Source: Oxalobacteraceae bacterium UBA7693
GTDB taxonomy: Bacteria > Pseudomonadota > Gammaproteobacteria > Burkholderiales > Burkholderiaceae_D
Reading direction: 5' to 3'
Assembly: GCA_002482715.1 (NCBI GenBank)
Contig: DLGN01000376.1
Coordinates: 1 to 10,501, forward strand
DNA length: 10,501 nucleotides
The position numbers and the translations under genes were made by a program. The notes beneath the pieces were generated by a model. It searched no databases. It saw only the letters and a list, made by a program, of their open reading frames with translations, and had not been told where the DNA came from. Below, piece by piece: positions 1 through 5,888 of this stretch; within the stretch, counting starts at the first letter, position 1; each line of letters begins with the position of its first letter.

Positions 1-477
1 AGGATTGGAAGGCATCACGGTGCGCAAACCACAGACATGCGTGAACACCGCTTCTGGACTTTGGCTATGGGTTTGACCACCATAAATACCACCACCGCAA
101 GGTGTGCGTATCGTCATCGGAGCGGTGAAATCACCCGCCGAACGGAAACGCAAACGCGCCGCTTCCGATACGATTTGATCGTAAGCTGGGTAAATATAAT
201 CAGCAAATTGAATTTCGATTACAGGACGCAAACCGTAAGCGCCCATGCCGACTGCGGCGCCGACGATACCGCTTTCTGAAATCGGTGCATCAAACACACG
301 CGATTTGCCATATTTCTTTTGCAGACCTTCGGTACAACGGAACACGCCACCGAAGTAGCCAACGTCTTGCCCGAACACCACCACATTATCATCACGCTCC
401 AACATCACATCCATCGCTGAACGCAGCGCTTGGATCATGGTCATGGGCGTGGATTTTCCCTTTACATCGTTGCTCAT
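1..477 (-). CDS. bkdA2: Branched-chain 2-oxoacid dehydrogenase E1 component, beta subunit (partial, 3' end beyond left edge)
   Basis: This is the first 159 codons of the beta subunit of the thiamine-diphosphate-dependent E1 decarboxylase (EC 1.2.4.4 with the alpha subunit), which acts on the 2-oxoacids of valine, leucine and isoleucine. The frame is open from ATG at 477 to position 1. Visible family marks are TMIQALRSAMD near residues 13-23, FGQDVGYFGGVFRCTEGL at 35-52, the FDAPISESGIVG segment at 62-73 whose Glu68 should contact the cofactor, and HSQSPEAVF at 137-145. The family is usually about 330-350 residues, so roughly half is present. The start lies two bases after the TAA of the alpha-subunit gene, which points to translational coupling. 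The likely continuation beyond the edge is E2 and E3, inferred from bkd operons elsewhere. A pyruvate or acetoin dehydrogenase E1 beta is less likely given the partner gene. Confidence 0.95.
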   Translation of the reverse strand, partial: MSNDVKGKSTPMTMIQALRSAMDVMLERDDNVVVFGQDVGYFGGVFRCTEGLQKKYGKSRVFDAPISESGIVGAAVGMGAYGLRPVIEIQFADYIYPAYDQIVSEAARLRFRSAGDFTAPMTIRTPCGGGIYGGQTHSQSPEAVFTHVCGLRTVMPSNP

Positions 478-479
478 CT

Positions 480-1712
480 TTAGATCCCCAATTGTTGGCG
501 TTGCTGACGCAAATGCTCAGGCATTTGTTCATAGATGTCCTCAAACATTTCTGCGGGACTAAATACATGGTTGTCTGCCAGAGAGCCAAATTTCTCGGCT
601 TCTTTCTGTGCAGCGATCACCATCGCCTCTAATTCTTTTTGGGTATCCTCATGTTCTTGTTCTGACCATGCTCCTTGATTGATCAAGTATTGTTTTAAAC
701 GAGCGATAGGATCGCCCAAAGGGAAATGATTTGCATCATCCAAAGGACGATATTTGGATGGATCATCCGAGGTCGAATGTGGACCTGCGCGATAGGTAAC
801 CCATTCAATCAATGTTGGGCCAAGATTGTTGCGAGCACGGTCTGCCGCCCATTTTGACGCTGCGTAGACAGCGAGGAAATCATTGCCATCAACGCGTAAA
901 GAGGCAATGCCACAGCCGACGCCACGCGCTGCGAAAGTGGTGTTCTCACCACCAGCAATTGCTTGGAAAGTCGAGATCGCCCATTGATTATTCACCACAT
1001 TCAAAATCACCGGCGCGTGATAGACGTGGGCAAAAGTCAGTGCCGTATCGAAGTCTGCTTCAGCTGTTGCACCATCACCGATCCACGCCGACGCGATCTT
1101 GGTATCGTTCTTAATCGCCGATGCCATCGCCCAGCCGACTGCTTGTATGTATTGCGTCGCGAGATTGCCGGAAATTGAAAAGAAGCCAGCTTCCTTAATC
1201 GAATACATGACAGGCAGTTGGCGACCTTTTAGCGGGTCATCTTCGTTCGACATCAATTGACAAATCAAACCATGCAAAGGTACGTCACGCGCCATCAAGA
1301 TACTTTGCTGGCGATAGGTCGGGAAACACATGTCGTCACGATTTAATGCCATCGCTTGCGCGGCACCAATCGCTTCTTCGCCCAAGCTTTGCATGTAGAA
1401 GGACATTTTCTTTTGGCGCTGCGCGATCAACATACGCGAATCGAACACCCGCGTTTTCATCATCGCCCGCATCCCGGCGCGCAAAGTTTCTATACTGATG
1501 TCTGGAACCCATGGACCAACCGCATTGCCCTGCTCATCGAGCACGCGTATCAGCGAGTAAGCGATATCGCGCGTATCGACCGGTGTGACATCCACTTCAG
1601 GGCGTCGCACTTCACCCGCAGGCGATAGTCGTAAATAAGAAAAATCGGTAGTCTGGCCGGGACGGCCGGTAGGTTCCGGTACGTGCAGACGTAACGGTTC
1701 TGAGTGTGGCAT
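480..1712 (-). CDS. bkdA1: Branched-chain 2-oxoacid dehydrogenase E1 component, alpha subunit
   Basis: Complete 410-residue alpha subunit of cytoplasmic branched-chain 2-oxoacid dehydrogenase E1 (EC 1.2.4.4). It decarboxylates branched-chain 2-oxoacids and passes the acyl group to lipoyl-E2 in valine, leucine and isoleucine catabolism. The thiamine-diphosphate motif runs from GDG (212-214) to NN (241-242). The active-site loop with HSTSDDPSKYRP is at 312-323, and the strongly conserved QRQKKMSFYMQSLGEEAIG is at 98-116. The N-terminal segment LRLHVPEPTGRPG (7-19) and the total length match the Pseudomonas putida BkdA1 type, as I recall it. ATG at 1712 is preceded by GGAG at a normal distance (revcomp of 1720-1723). 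The beta-subunit gene follows after two bases. In P. putida a divergent Lrp-type regulator, bkdR, sits upstream. None is seen here, and control may act through the inverted repeat in the leader. Confidence 0.97.
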   Translation of the reverse strand: MPHSEPLRLHVPEPTGRPGQTTDFSYLRLSPAGEVRRPEVDVTPVDTRDIAYSLIRVLDEQGNAVGPWVPDISIETLRAGMRAMMKTRVFDSRMLIAQRQKKMSFYMQSLGEEAIGAAQAMALNRDDMCFPTYRQQSILMARDVPLHGLICQLMSNEDDPLKGRQLPVMYSIKEAGFFSISGNLATQYIQAVGWAMASAIKNDTKIASAWIGDGATAEADFDTALTFAHVYHAPVILNVVNNQWAISTFQAIAGGENTTFAARGVGCGIASLRVDGNDFLAVYAASKWAADRARNNLGPTLIEWVTYRAGPHSTSDDPSKYRPLDDANHFPLGDPIARLKQYLINQGAWSEQEHEDTQKELEAMVIAAQKEAEKFGSLADNHVFSPAEMFEDIYEQMPEHLRQQRQQLGI

Positions 1713-1809
1713 GGTTTGTCTCCTTGCTCAATTTTGTTAAGCAACGTTAGGCAATTGTGGTCATTTTTTACTGCACCTTTGTTGTGGCGCAGCATTCCTT
1801 TTTAATTGT

Positions 1810-1838
1810 GGCGTTTAAATCTTGTGGAGTTAAACGCC
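1810..1838. repeat. Perfect 9-bp inverted repeat in the bkdA1 leader
   Basis: The arms GGCGTTTAA (1810-1818) and TTAAACGCC (1830-1838) are perfect reverse complements around an 11-base spacer. Their centres are about two helical turns apart, as expected for an operator bound by a dimer. As RNA it would give a 9-bp stem-loop in the 5' leader, about 98 bases before the start codon. The position just downstream of the candidate bkd promoter favours a regulatory role, but no known regulator motif was recognised. Confidence 0.5.
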
Positions 1839-1866
1839 TCGAAAGCCTTCAATCTTTCTGGCGCAA

Positions 1867-1895
1867 AGTATCCACAAAACACATGCTATTGGCAA
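1867..1895 (-). promoter_or_regulatory. Candidate sigma-70 promoter for bkdA1-bkdA2
   Basis: On the minus strand TTGCCA (1895-1890, five of six to TTGACA) is followed after exactly 17 bases by GATACT (1872-1867, four of six to TATAAT). Transcription would begin near 1860 and give a leader of about 148 bases containing the inverted repeat at 1810-1838. This is consensus matching by eye only. Confidence 0.4.
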
Positions 1896-1980
1896 GTAAA
1901 GATAGCTTGTTTGTTGATCTTGTCTAAGAAATTTTGTGCTTGATTTATTTTGCTAAGTGAAGGGGGATTCTAAGAAATTA

Positions 1981-2001
1981 AAATGCTGCGTTGCCGCATT
2001 T
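1981..2001 (-). terminator. Possible weak intrinsic terminator of the 148-aa gene
   Basis: On the minus strand a stem with arms AAATGC and GCATTT (plus two further GC pairs after one mismatch) closes a small loop and runs into TTTTAATTTCTT. The T tract is interrupted and the stem is short, so termination would be weak. A second hairpin with perfect 6-bp arms ACATCT and AGATGT lies at 2004-2022, directly before it in the direction of transcription. The pair is about 100-145 bases past the stop codon of the leftward gene. Confidence 0.3.
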
Positions 2002-2123
2002 GTACATCTTTATGATAGATGTGTTTGTGATTGAGAGAGCCGCTTGAATCATTGATCATTTAGCGATGTTTTTGCTTGATTTCATTAATCGTTAGTTCTT
2101 CTATTTTGCTCAGATGTTTTTTG

Positions 2124-2570
2124 TTAGCGGCAACTTCTTGATTCGCGATTAGGATCATGTGGCGCGCAATAGCCGTAATTTTTTTTCTTTGCTTCACGCC
2201 CCTTCGTGTTTGAAATGACGACCGAAACTTCGAATAAGTCTCCCCAAGTTTCGCGACGGGGTAAATGTACTGTATCGTTTGAAATATGAAAGTTTAGTGT
2301 GACCGTGGCTTTACATACATCATGTCCATTGTGAGTTTTCAGTAGTCGATTTCTTAGCCACAACGCGTAATACGCAAGGACACCAGAATATATCGTTGGA
2401 TTGAGATGACTATTCTTCTTTAGTAAATCTAGTTCTACGCTTTTGAGTTTCAATTCTTTTGCATACAGATAGATCTTTCCCAGCGCCCAGTATCCTTCTA
2501 TTTCATTGTTTCGACTGATGAAAGAGCCGCAAATCCCCGCAGCAATATCTTTAAGTTCGTGTGCTCGCAT
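2124..2570 (-). CDS. Hypothetical protein, 148 aa, unrecognised
   Basis: I do not recognise this family. The protein is soluble with no signal peptide. The first half looks helical: a short N-terminal helix, then SFISRNNEIEGYWALGKIYLYAKE at about 16-39, which resembles a structured core. The middle part (about 88-120) alternates hydrophobic and polar residues as in beta strands (ATVTLNFHIS, FEVSVVISN). It ends in a basic tail containing YGYCAPHDPNRESRSCR, whose Cys, His, Asp and Arg residues look like a conserved motif rather than random sequence. ATG at 2570 follows an AAAGAGAA purine run at short spacing, a tolerable ribosome-binding site. It stands alone on the minus strand, between the bkd operon and the plus-strand Imm33 gene, and is AT-richer than the conserved operons. 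It may be an accessory or laterally acquired gene. A chance open frame is possible but unlikely given the composition. Confidence 0.6.
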   Translation of the reverse strand: MRAHELKDIAAGICGSFISRNNEIEGYWALGKIYLYAKELKLKSVELDLLKKNSHLNPTIYSGVLAYYALWLRNRLLKTHNGHDVCKATVTLNFHISNDTVHLPRRETWGDLFEVSVVISNTKGREAKKKNYGYCAPHDPNRESRSCR

Positions 2571-2840
2571 GTTCTCTTTAGTTGCTGTCGCAATATGGAA
2601 TGCTTAATTTCATTGGAAACTTCGCATGTGAAACTGCATATTCGTTAAATTTTTCGAAGCTTGAAATTCACTTGTAAGTACTCGTTGAGGATATTGCTGT
2701 TGATTGCGTCATCGGTCAATGAATTTGGAAAAAAACTGTCGAATAGTGCCGATTGTTTGTGTAGATTCGAGCTTGGCACTGTTTAATCCTAGGGACTTTT
2801 TCGAGTAGACTAATAACTTCAAACATCAAACCAAATCATC

Positions 2841-3479
2841 ATGACAAAAACGTGGACACTCGAAGATGTATCAGGTCGTGCGATTGAAGCACCTTACACT
2901 TTTTATCTACCTTCAGCGGAGCTAATCGCGCAACTGCAAGCGGGTGATCTGATTAAGCTGATTTTTGAATGCGAAACTGAAAATGATCAGGGGTGTACTG
3001 CCGAGCGCATGTGGGTTGAAATTATCTCTCGTGACGGAGATCAGTTTCTAGGTAGATTAGATAATACGCCGCGTTTTATTTCTGACTTGCATTTACATGA
3101 TGAGATCGCTTTTTCTTCTTGTCATATTATTCAATCCCAAAAAGATGATCCAATTCCCAGCTTGGCAGATAAGTATACCGAACGATGTTTTGTTACTAGT
3201 GCGGTGTTGCAAGATCGGCGTCCAGTGAACATGCTTTATCGCGAAGCACTCGACGCTGAAGATATTGAGCGTCGGTTCAGTGGCTGGAGTTTGGTCGCCG
3301 GTGATGAGACTGATGAGTATTGCGATGATGCCAAAAACTGGCATTTCGTTTCCTTGGGTGCGGTTCTCAATATTGACGATAAATTTCGGTCACTGATTGA
3401 CCTTCCCTTTACGCATGAAGTGGAATATTTATGGAATGAACAAACTAAGATGTTTGAAGAACAGTCCTTAGCTGATTGA
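2841..3479 (+). CDS. DUF2314-like and Imm33 (DUF2185) two-domain protein, putative immunity protein
   Basis: A 212-residue soluble protein that appears to join two small domains. Residues about 28-98 look like DUF2314: GDLIKLIFECE, then ERMWVEI, then GDQFLGRLDNTP, then a hydrophobic strand ending in CHII. Residues about 115-206 look like Imm33/DUF2185: CFVTSAVL, a PVNMLYRE turn, SGWSLVAGDETDEY (147-160), then NWHFVSLGAVLNIDD and a final short acidic segment. Imm33 is known from immunity proteins of polymorphic toxin systems, but members also occur away from toxins and their action is not established. No toxin gene lies in this window. The ATG at 2841 has no strong Shine-Dalgarno sequence. No clear promoter was found in the 270-bp gap before it. 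The helix-hairpin-helix gene follows after 33 bp and is probably co-transcribed. Domain assignment is from memory of the families. Confidence 0.8.
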   Translation: MTKTWTLEDVSGRAIEAPYTFYLPSAELIAQLQAGDLIKLIFECETENDQGCTAERMWVEIISRDGDQFLGRLDNTPRFISDLHLHDEIAFSSCHIIQSQKDDPIPSLADKYTERCFVTSAVLQDRRPVNMLYREALDAEDIERRFSGWSLVAGDETDEYCDDAKNWHFVSLGAVLNIDDKFRSLIDLPFTHEVEYLWNEQTKMFEEQSLAD

Positions 3480-3497
3480 GTTACCACTGAGTTACCA
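3478..3497. repeat. Direct repeat of GAGTTACCA at the 3' end of the Imm33 gene
   Basis: GAGTTACCA occurs at 3478-3486 and again at 3489-3497, an exact 9-bp tandem with an 11-bp period. The first copy overlaps the TGA stop codon (3477-3479). It could be a small slippage duplication. No function is claimed. Confidence 0.5.
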
Positions 3498-3512
3498 ACG
3501 AAATTTCTACTT

Positions 3513-3815
3513 ATGCATCCTAATAAAGTTTGTCGTGAACACCTGCGAGGTCTGACTGATTTGCCGAACATCGGTAAGGCATGTGCTGCAGATTTGATTT
3601 TGTTGGGTATCACTTATCCTGAGCAATTAATTGGACGCGACCCTCTCCAGATGTATCAGGAGTTGTGTGTGCTGACGCAGCAAAGACACGATCCTTGCAT
3701 GATTGACGTGTTTATATCTATTACGCGTTTTATGGCAGGTGAGCCGCCACAAGCCTGGTGGAAATTCACCGAAGAACGTAAGCAGATGCTGATTTGTAGT
3801 GGGCAAACTAGCTAA
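3513..3815 (+). CDS. Helix-hairpin-helix protein of the Cdd1 / mitomycin-resistance type
   Basis: This 100-residue protein matches the family called Cdd1 or 'pathogenicity locus' (PF11731), often annotated as helix-hairpin-helix or mitomycin resistance protein. The HhH segment is LPNIGKACAADLILLGI (17-33), with the GIG-like hairpin written NIGKA. It is followed by the family signature QLIGRDPLQMYQELC (38-52), TQQRHDPCMIDVF (55-67) and a C-terminal tryptophan motif, AWWKFTEERK (81-90). HhH hairpins usually contact DNA backbone without sequence specificity. The family's role is not established, and the mitomycin label comes from old annotation. It lies 33 bp after the Imm33 gene on the same strand. 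The start ATG at 3513 lacks a good Shine-Dalgarno sequence, but the N-terminus fits the family length. The product is cytoplasmic. Confidence 0.88.
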   Translation: MHPNKVCREHLRGLTDLPNIGKACAADLILLGITYPEQLIGRDPLQMYQELCVLTQQRHDPCMIDVFISITRFMAGEPPQAWWKFTEERKQMLICSGQTS

Positions 3816-4080
3816 TATTCATCTCTCAAACACCGCACCATCTATCGCACCATATCTTCAAATGTGGCTGCGCTTTAGTGTTGTTTGACGATACCTTTGG
3901 GCTTGCGATGTAAGCCGATCTAAATAAATTTGGTTTCGCATCAAACTTCACCCAGACTTTGATGTCTTAGCAGCGTGTTTTAAGTGGTTTTTCGATATGT
4001 AAAACACCACAAATAGACGAAATAATTAAAATTGCTGACTTTAGGTTCATTTATTTTTACTAAATTTGCGCGACGCAATA

Positions 4081-4151
4081 GAATTTAATTTGGATAAAAT
4101 TAATTTTTTTGAATTTAATTAAAAAATTTTCGATTTTTGTTAAATTTAATT
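4081..4151. promoter_or_regulatory. Phased A/T tracts upstream of the mla promoter (UP-element-like or curved DNA)
   Basis: AATTTAATT occurs three times, at 4082-4090, 4112-4120 and 4143-4151, with start-to-start spacing of 30 and 31 bp, close to three helical turns. The first two copies share the longer GAATTTAATT. Between them lies a perfect 12-bp palindrome AAAATTAATTTT (4096-4107), and A6 and T-run tracts follow. Such phasing can bend DNA, bind a nucleoid protein, or contact the RNA polymerase alpha subunit. Which of these applies is inference. Confidence 0.45.
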
Positions 4152-4164
4152 ATTTCGTTACATT
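4137..4164 (+). promoter_or_regulatory. Candidate sigma-70 promoter of the mla operon
   Basis: TTGTTA (4137-4142) and TACATT (4159-4164) are separated by 16 bases and each match the consensus at four of six positions. Initiation near 4171 would give a leader of about 69 bases before the GTG of mlaF. The AT-rich tract just upstream would help a weak core promoter. An alternative -10, TACAAT at 4206-4211, lacks a recognisable -35. Confidence 0.35.
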
Positions 4165-4239
4165 TTTCATAGCATGGGAAGGCAACTCAATTTCCCGTTC
4201 TAGTTTACAATCTCGTTTTTATTTCAGAAATCAATCGTC

Positions 4240-5055
4240 GTGCCCAATCTAGTTGAAATTCGTGATTTGCAGTTTGGCTATGGTAATCGGCATATTTTGT
4301 CCGGTTTGAATATGGATTTTCCGCGTGGCAAAGTGATCGCCGTGATGGGGGGATCTGGTTCTGGTAAAACTACCATTTTGCGTCTGATCGGTGGCCAAAT
4401 TACACCGCAGCGTGGTCATGTTGCTGTCAATGGTGAAATTGTTCATCAATTAAATACATCCGGTTTATATGCTTTACGTCGCAAGATGGGCATGCTGTTT
4501 CAGCACGGCGCTTTGTTTACTGACTTAAGCGTTTTCGATAACGTCGCATTTCCATTGCGTGAGCATGCCAAGTTGCCAGACAGCATGATTCAAGATTTGG
4601 TGATGATGAAGTTAAACGCAGTTGGTTTGCGTAATGCAGCAAAGTTAAAGCCATCTGAAATTTCCGGTGGTATGGCGCGTCGCGTCGCTTTGGCTCGCGC
4701 GGTTGCACTTGATCCACAGTTGATTATGTATGACGAGCCATTTGCTGGACTTGATCCTATTTCGATGGGGGTGACGGCAACTTTGATTCGTAATCTAAAT
4801 AACGCGCTTGGTTCTACCAGTATTTTGGTATCGCATGACGTGCATGAGACTTTCCTTATCGCCGATTACGTTTATTTCCTGTCGCAAGGAAAAATTGTGG
4901 CGCAAGGTACACCGAAAGAGATGTTGGAATCAACCGATCCCTATGTGAAACAATTTGTGCATGCAGAAAGTGATGGGCCTGTACCATTCCACTATCCAGG
5001 TAAATCAATGGCGCAAGAAATTGGTTTGAAGTCAAATTCTGGAGACCAGACATGA
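4240..5055 (+). CDS. mlaF: MlaF, ATP-binding subunit of the MlaFEDB phospholipid transporter
   Basis: A 271-residue cytoplasmic ATPase that powers the inner-membrane Mla complex, which maintains outer-membrane lipid asymmetry. ABC motifs in order: Walker A GGSGSGKTT (37-45), Q-loop Gln88 in MLFQHGALF, signature SGGMA (142-146), Walker B LIMYDE (161-166), D-loop AGLDP and switch His199. The opening NLVEIRDLQFGYGNR and the C-terminal extension with PFHYPGKSM (249-257) separate MlaF from other ABC ATPases. In E. coli the C-terminal extension contacts the neighbouring ATPase and the MlaB interface. The start is GTG at 4240: no in-frame ATG precedes the conserved N-terminus, and the upstream Shine-Dalgarno sequence is weak. 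The gene overlaps mlaE by ATGA and is the first gene of the operon. Confidence 0.97.
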   Translation: MPNLVEIRDLQFGYGNRHILSGLNMDFPRGKVIAVMGGSGSGKTTILRLIGGQITPQRGHVAVNGEIVHQLNTSGLYALRRKMGMLFQHGALFTDLSVFDNVAFPLREHAKLPDSMIQDLVMMKLNAVGLRNAAKLKPSEISGGMARRVALARAVALDPQLIMYDEPFAGLDPISMGVTATLIRNLNNALGSTSILVSHDVHETFLIADYVYFLSQGKIVAQGTPKEMLESTDPYVKQFVHAESDGPVPFHYPGKSMAQEIGLKSNSGDQT

Positions 5056-5831
5056 TCGTGAATTTAGTCAGTCGTCTTGGTCGTTCTACGCGCGAAATTA
5101 TAGAAAATCTCGGGCACGCCAGTCGTAGTTTCGTCAGTATTGTGATTAACGCACCAAGCTTGTGGCGTCGACCCCAGTTGATCGCTGATCAAGTTCATTT
5201 TATTGGTAATTACTCTTTGGTGATTATCGCAATCTCAGGATTGTTCGTTGGATTTGTGCTTGGCTACCAGGGTTACTACACGCTGAATCGCTACGGTTCG
5301 GAAGAAGCACTTGGTTTATTAGTGGCATTGTCATTGGTGCGAGAACTCGGGCCTGTGGTGACGGCTCTGCTATTTGCCGGACGCGCTGGTACATCATTAA
5401 CAGCAGAGATCGGTTTGATGAAAGCCGGTGAACAATTGGCTGCCATGGAAATGATGGCCGTCAATCCTTTGCAGCGTGTCGTCGCCCCTCGTTTTATTGC
5501 TGGCGTTATCGCATTGCCTATATTGACGTTGATCTTTAATGCAATGGGCATCATTGGTGGTTATCTGGTTGGTGTTTCCTTAATCGGTGTGGATAGCGGT
5601 TCGTTTTGGTCGCAAATGCAGGCGGGTGTGGATATTTGGAATGATCTTGGGAATGGCATTATCAAGAGTATTGTGTTCGGTTTTGCGGTGACTTTTGTGG
5701 CGCTCTATCAAGGTTATGAAGCAACCCCAACTCCTGAAGGCGTGGCACGTGCTACGACTCGCACGGTGGTGATTTCATCGCTGCTGGTATTGTGGTTGGA
5801 TTTCTTGTTGACCGCCTGGATGTTCCAATAA
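5052..5831 (+). CDS. mlaE: MlaE, permease subunit of the Mla phospholipid transporter
   Basis: A 259-residue integral inner-membrane protein of the MlaE/DUF140 permease family, dimeric in the MlaFEDB complex. An amphipathic N-terminal interface helix (about 5-35) is followed by hydrophobic segments near 53-75, 86-110, 145-178, 205-222 and 236-257. Family marks are SLVRELGPVVTALLFAGRAG (94-113) and the cytoplasmic loop GLMKAGEQLAAMEMMAVNP (121-139) that couples to MlaF. Length is typical of the family. The ATG overlaps the mlaF stop as ATGA and has GGAG at 5041-5044 in front. Unlike most junctions here, a 75-bp gap follows before mlaD, containing a TATAAT sequence and an inverted repeat. Confidence 0.97.
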   Translation: MIVNLVSRLGRSTREIIENLGHASRSFVSIVINAPSLWRRPQLIADQVHFIGNYSLVIIAISGLFVGFVLGYQGYYTLNRYGSEEALGLLVALSLVRELGPVVTALLFAGRAGTSLTAEIGLMKAGEQLAAMEMMAVNPLQRVVAPRFIAGVIALPILTLIFNAMGIIGGYLVGVSLIGVDSGSFWSQMQAGVDIWNDLGNGIIKSIVFGFAVTFVALYQGYEATPTPEGVARATTRTVVISSLLVLWLDFLLTAWMFQ

Positions 5832-5840
5832 AACTGTTTT

Positions 5841-5888
5841 TCAAATTTGAATTTTTATAATCGCATTTGTCGTCCTTGTGCACAAATG
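5841..5888 (+). promoter_or_regulatory. TATAAT box, palindrome and hairpin in the mlaE-mlaD gap
   Basis: A perfect palindrome TCAAATTTGA (5841-5850) is followed by a consensus -10 TATAAT (5856-5861). Next comes an inverted repeat with perfect 7-bp arms CATTTGT (5864-5870) and ACAAATG (5882-5888) around 11 bases. No good -35 lies at the right distance, so promoter activity is uncertain. Initiation from this -10 would fall near 5868, inside the repeat, so the repeat may be an operator or the 5' hairpin of an mlaD message. Confidence 0.35.

Larger units (their letters stand above)
1713..2123. other. Intergenic region upstream of bkdA1 and downstream of the 148-aa gene
   Basis: This 411-bp stretch has no supportable gene on either strand. 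It holds the bkd leader with a candidate promoter (1867-1895) and a perfect inverted repeat (1810-1838). Farther right are two adjacent small hairpins (1981-2001 and 2004-2022) that could mark the end of transcription of the leftward 148-aa gene. The rest is AT-leaning sequence in which I recognise nothing. Confidence 0.6.
3816..4239. other. Long AT-rich intergenic region upstream of the mla operon
   Basis: No gene is supportable in these 424 bp. From left to right it holds a short imperfect direct repeat (CGCACCAT at 3834-3841 and 3846-3853) and a perfect 8-bp inverted repeat (GTGTTTTA at 3975-3982, TAAAACAC at 4000-4007). It then holds a TTGCG-CGA-CGCAA inverted repeat (4066-4078), an AT-dominated tract (about 4018-4170) and a candidate promoter. 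It ends in a short leader with a weak GGGAA/TTCCC hairpin (4176-4196). The upstream 3816-3970 portion shows nothing recognisable. No intrinsic terminator with a proper T tract follows the HhH gene. Confidence 0.6.

Noticed and set aside
285..632. Open frame of 115 codons on the plus strand
   Set aside because: It is antisense to both bkd genes, rich in His, Ser and Leu from the reversed codons, with no recognisable domain.
1550..1795. Open frame on the minus strand overlapping the bkdA1 start
   Set aside because: It occupies another frame over the start and leader of bkdA1. The bkdA1 frame has a good ribosome-binding site and family N-terminus.
1868..1876. GTATCCACA, near match to a DnaA box
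   Set aside because: This is a single site with one mismatch to TTATCCACA, with no cluster, no AT-rich unwinding element beside it and no origin-type neighbours.
3236..3613. Open frame of 125 codons on the minus strand
   Set aside because: It is antisense to the 3' half of the Imm33 gene and the start of the HhH gene, and its composition is that of a shadow frame.
3834..3853. CGCACCAT direct repeat as a possible start of a repeat array
   Set aside because: There are only two 8-bp copies with a 12-bp period, no spacers of regular length and no cas genes. It is not a CRISPR array.
4174..4203. Nine-codon open frame in the mlaF leader
   Set aside because: It has no Shine-Dalgarno sequence and no feature of an attenuator. 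A frame this short is expected by chance.
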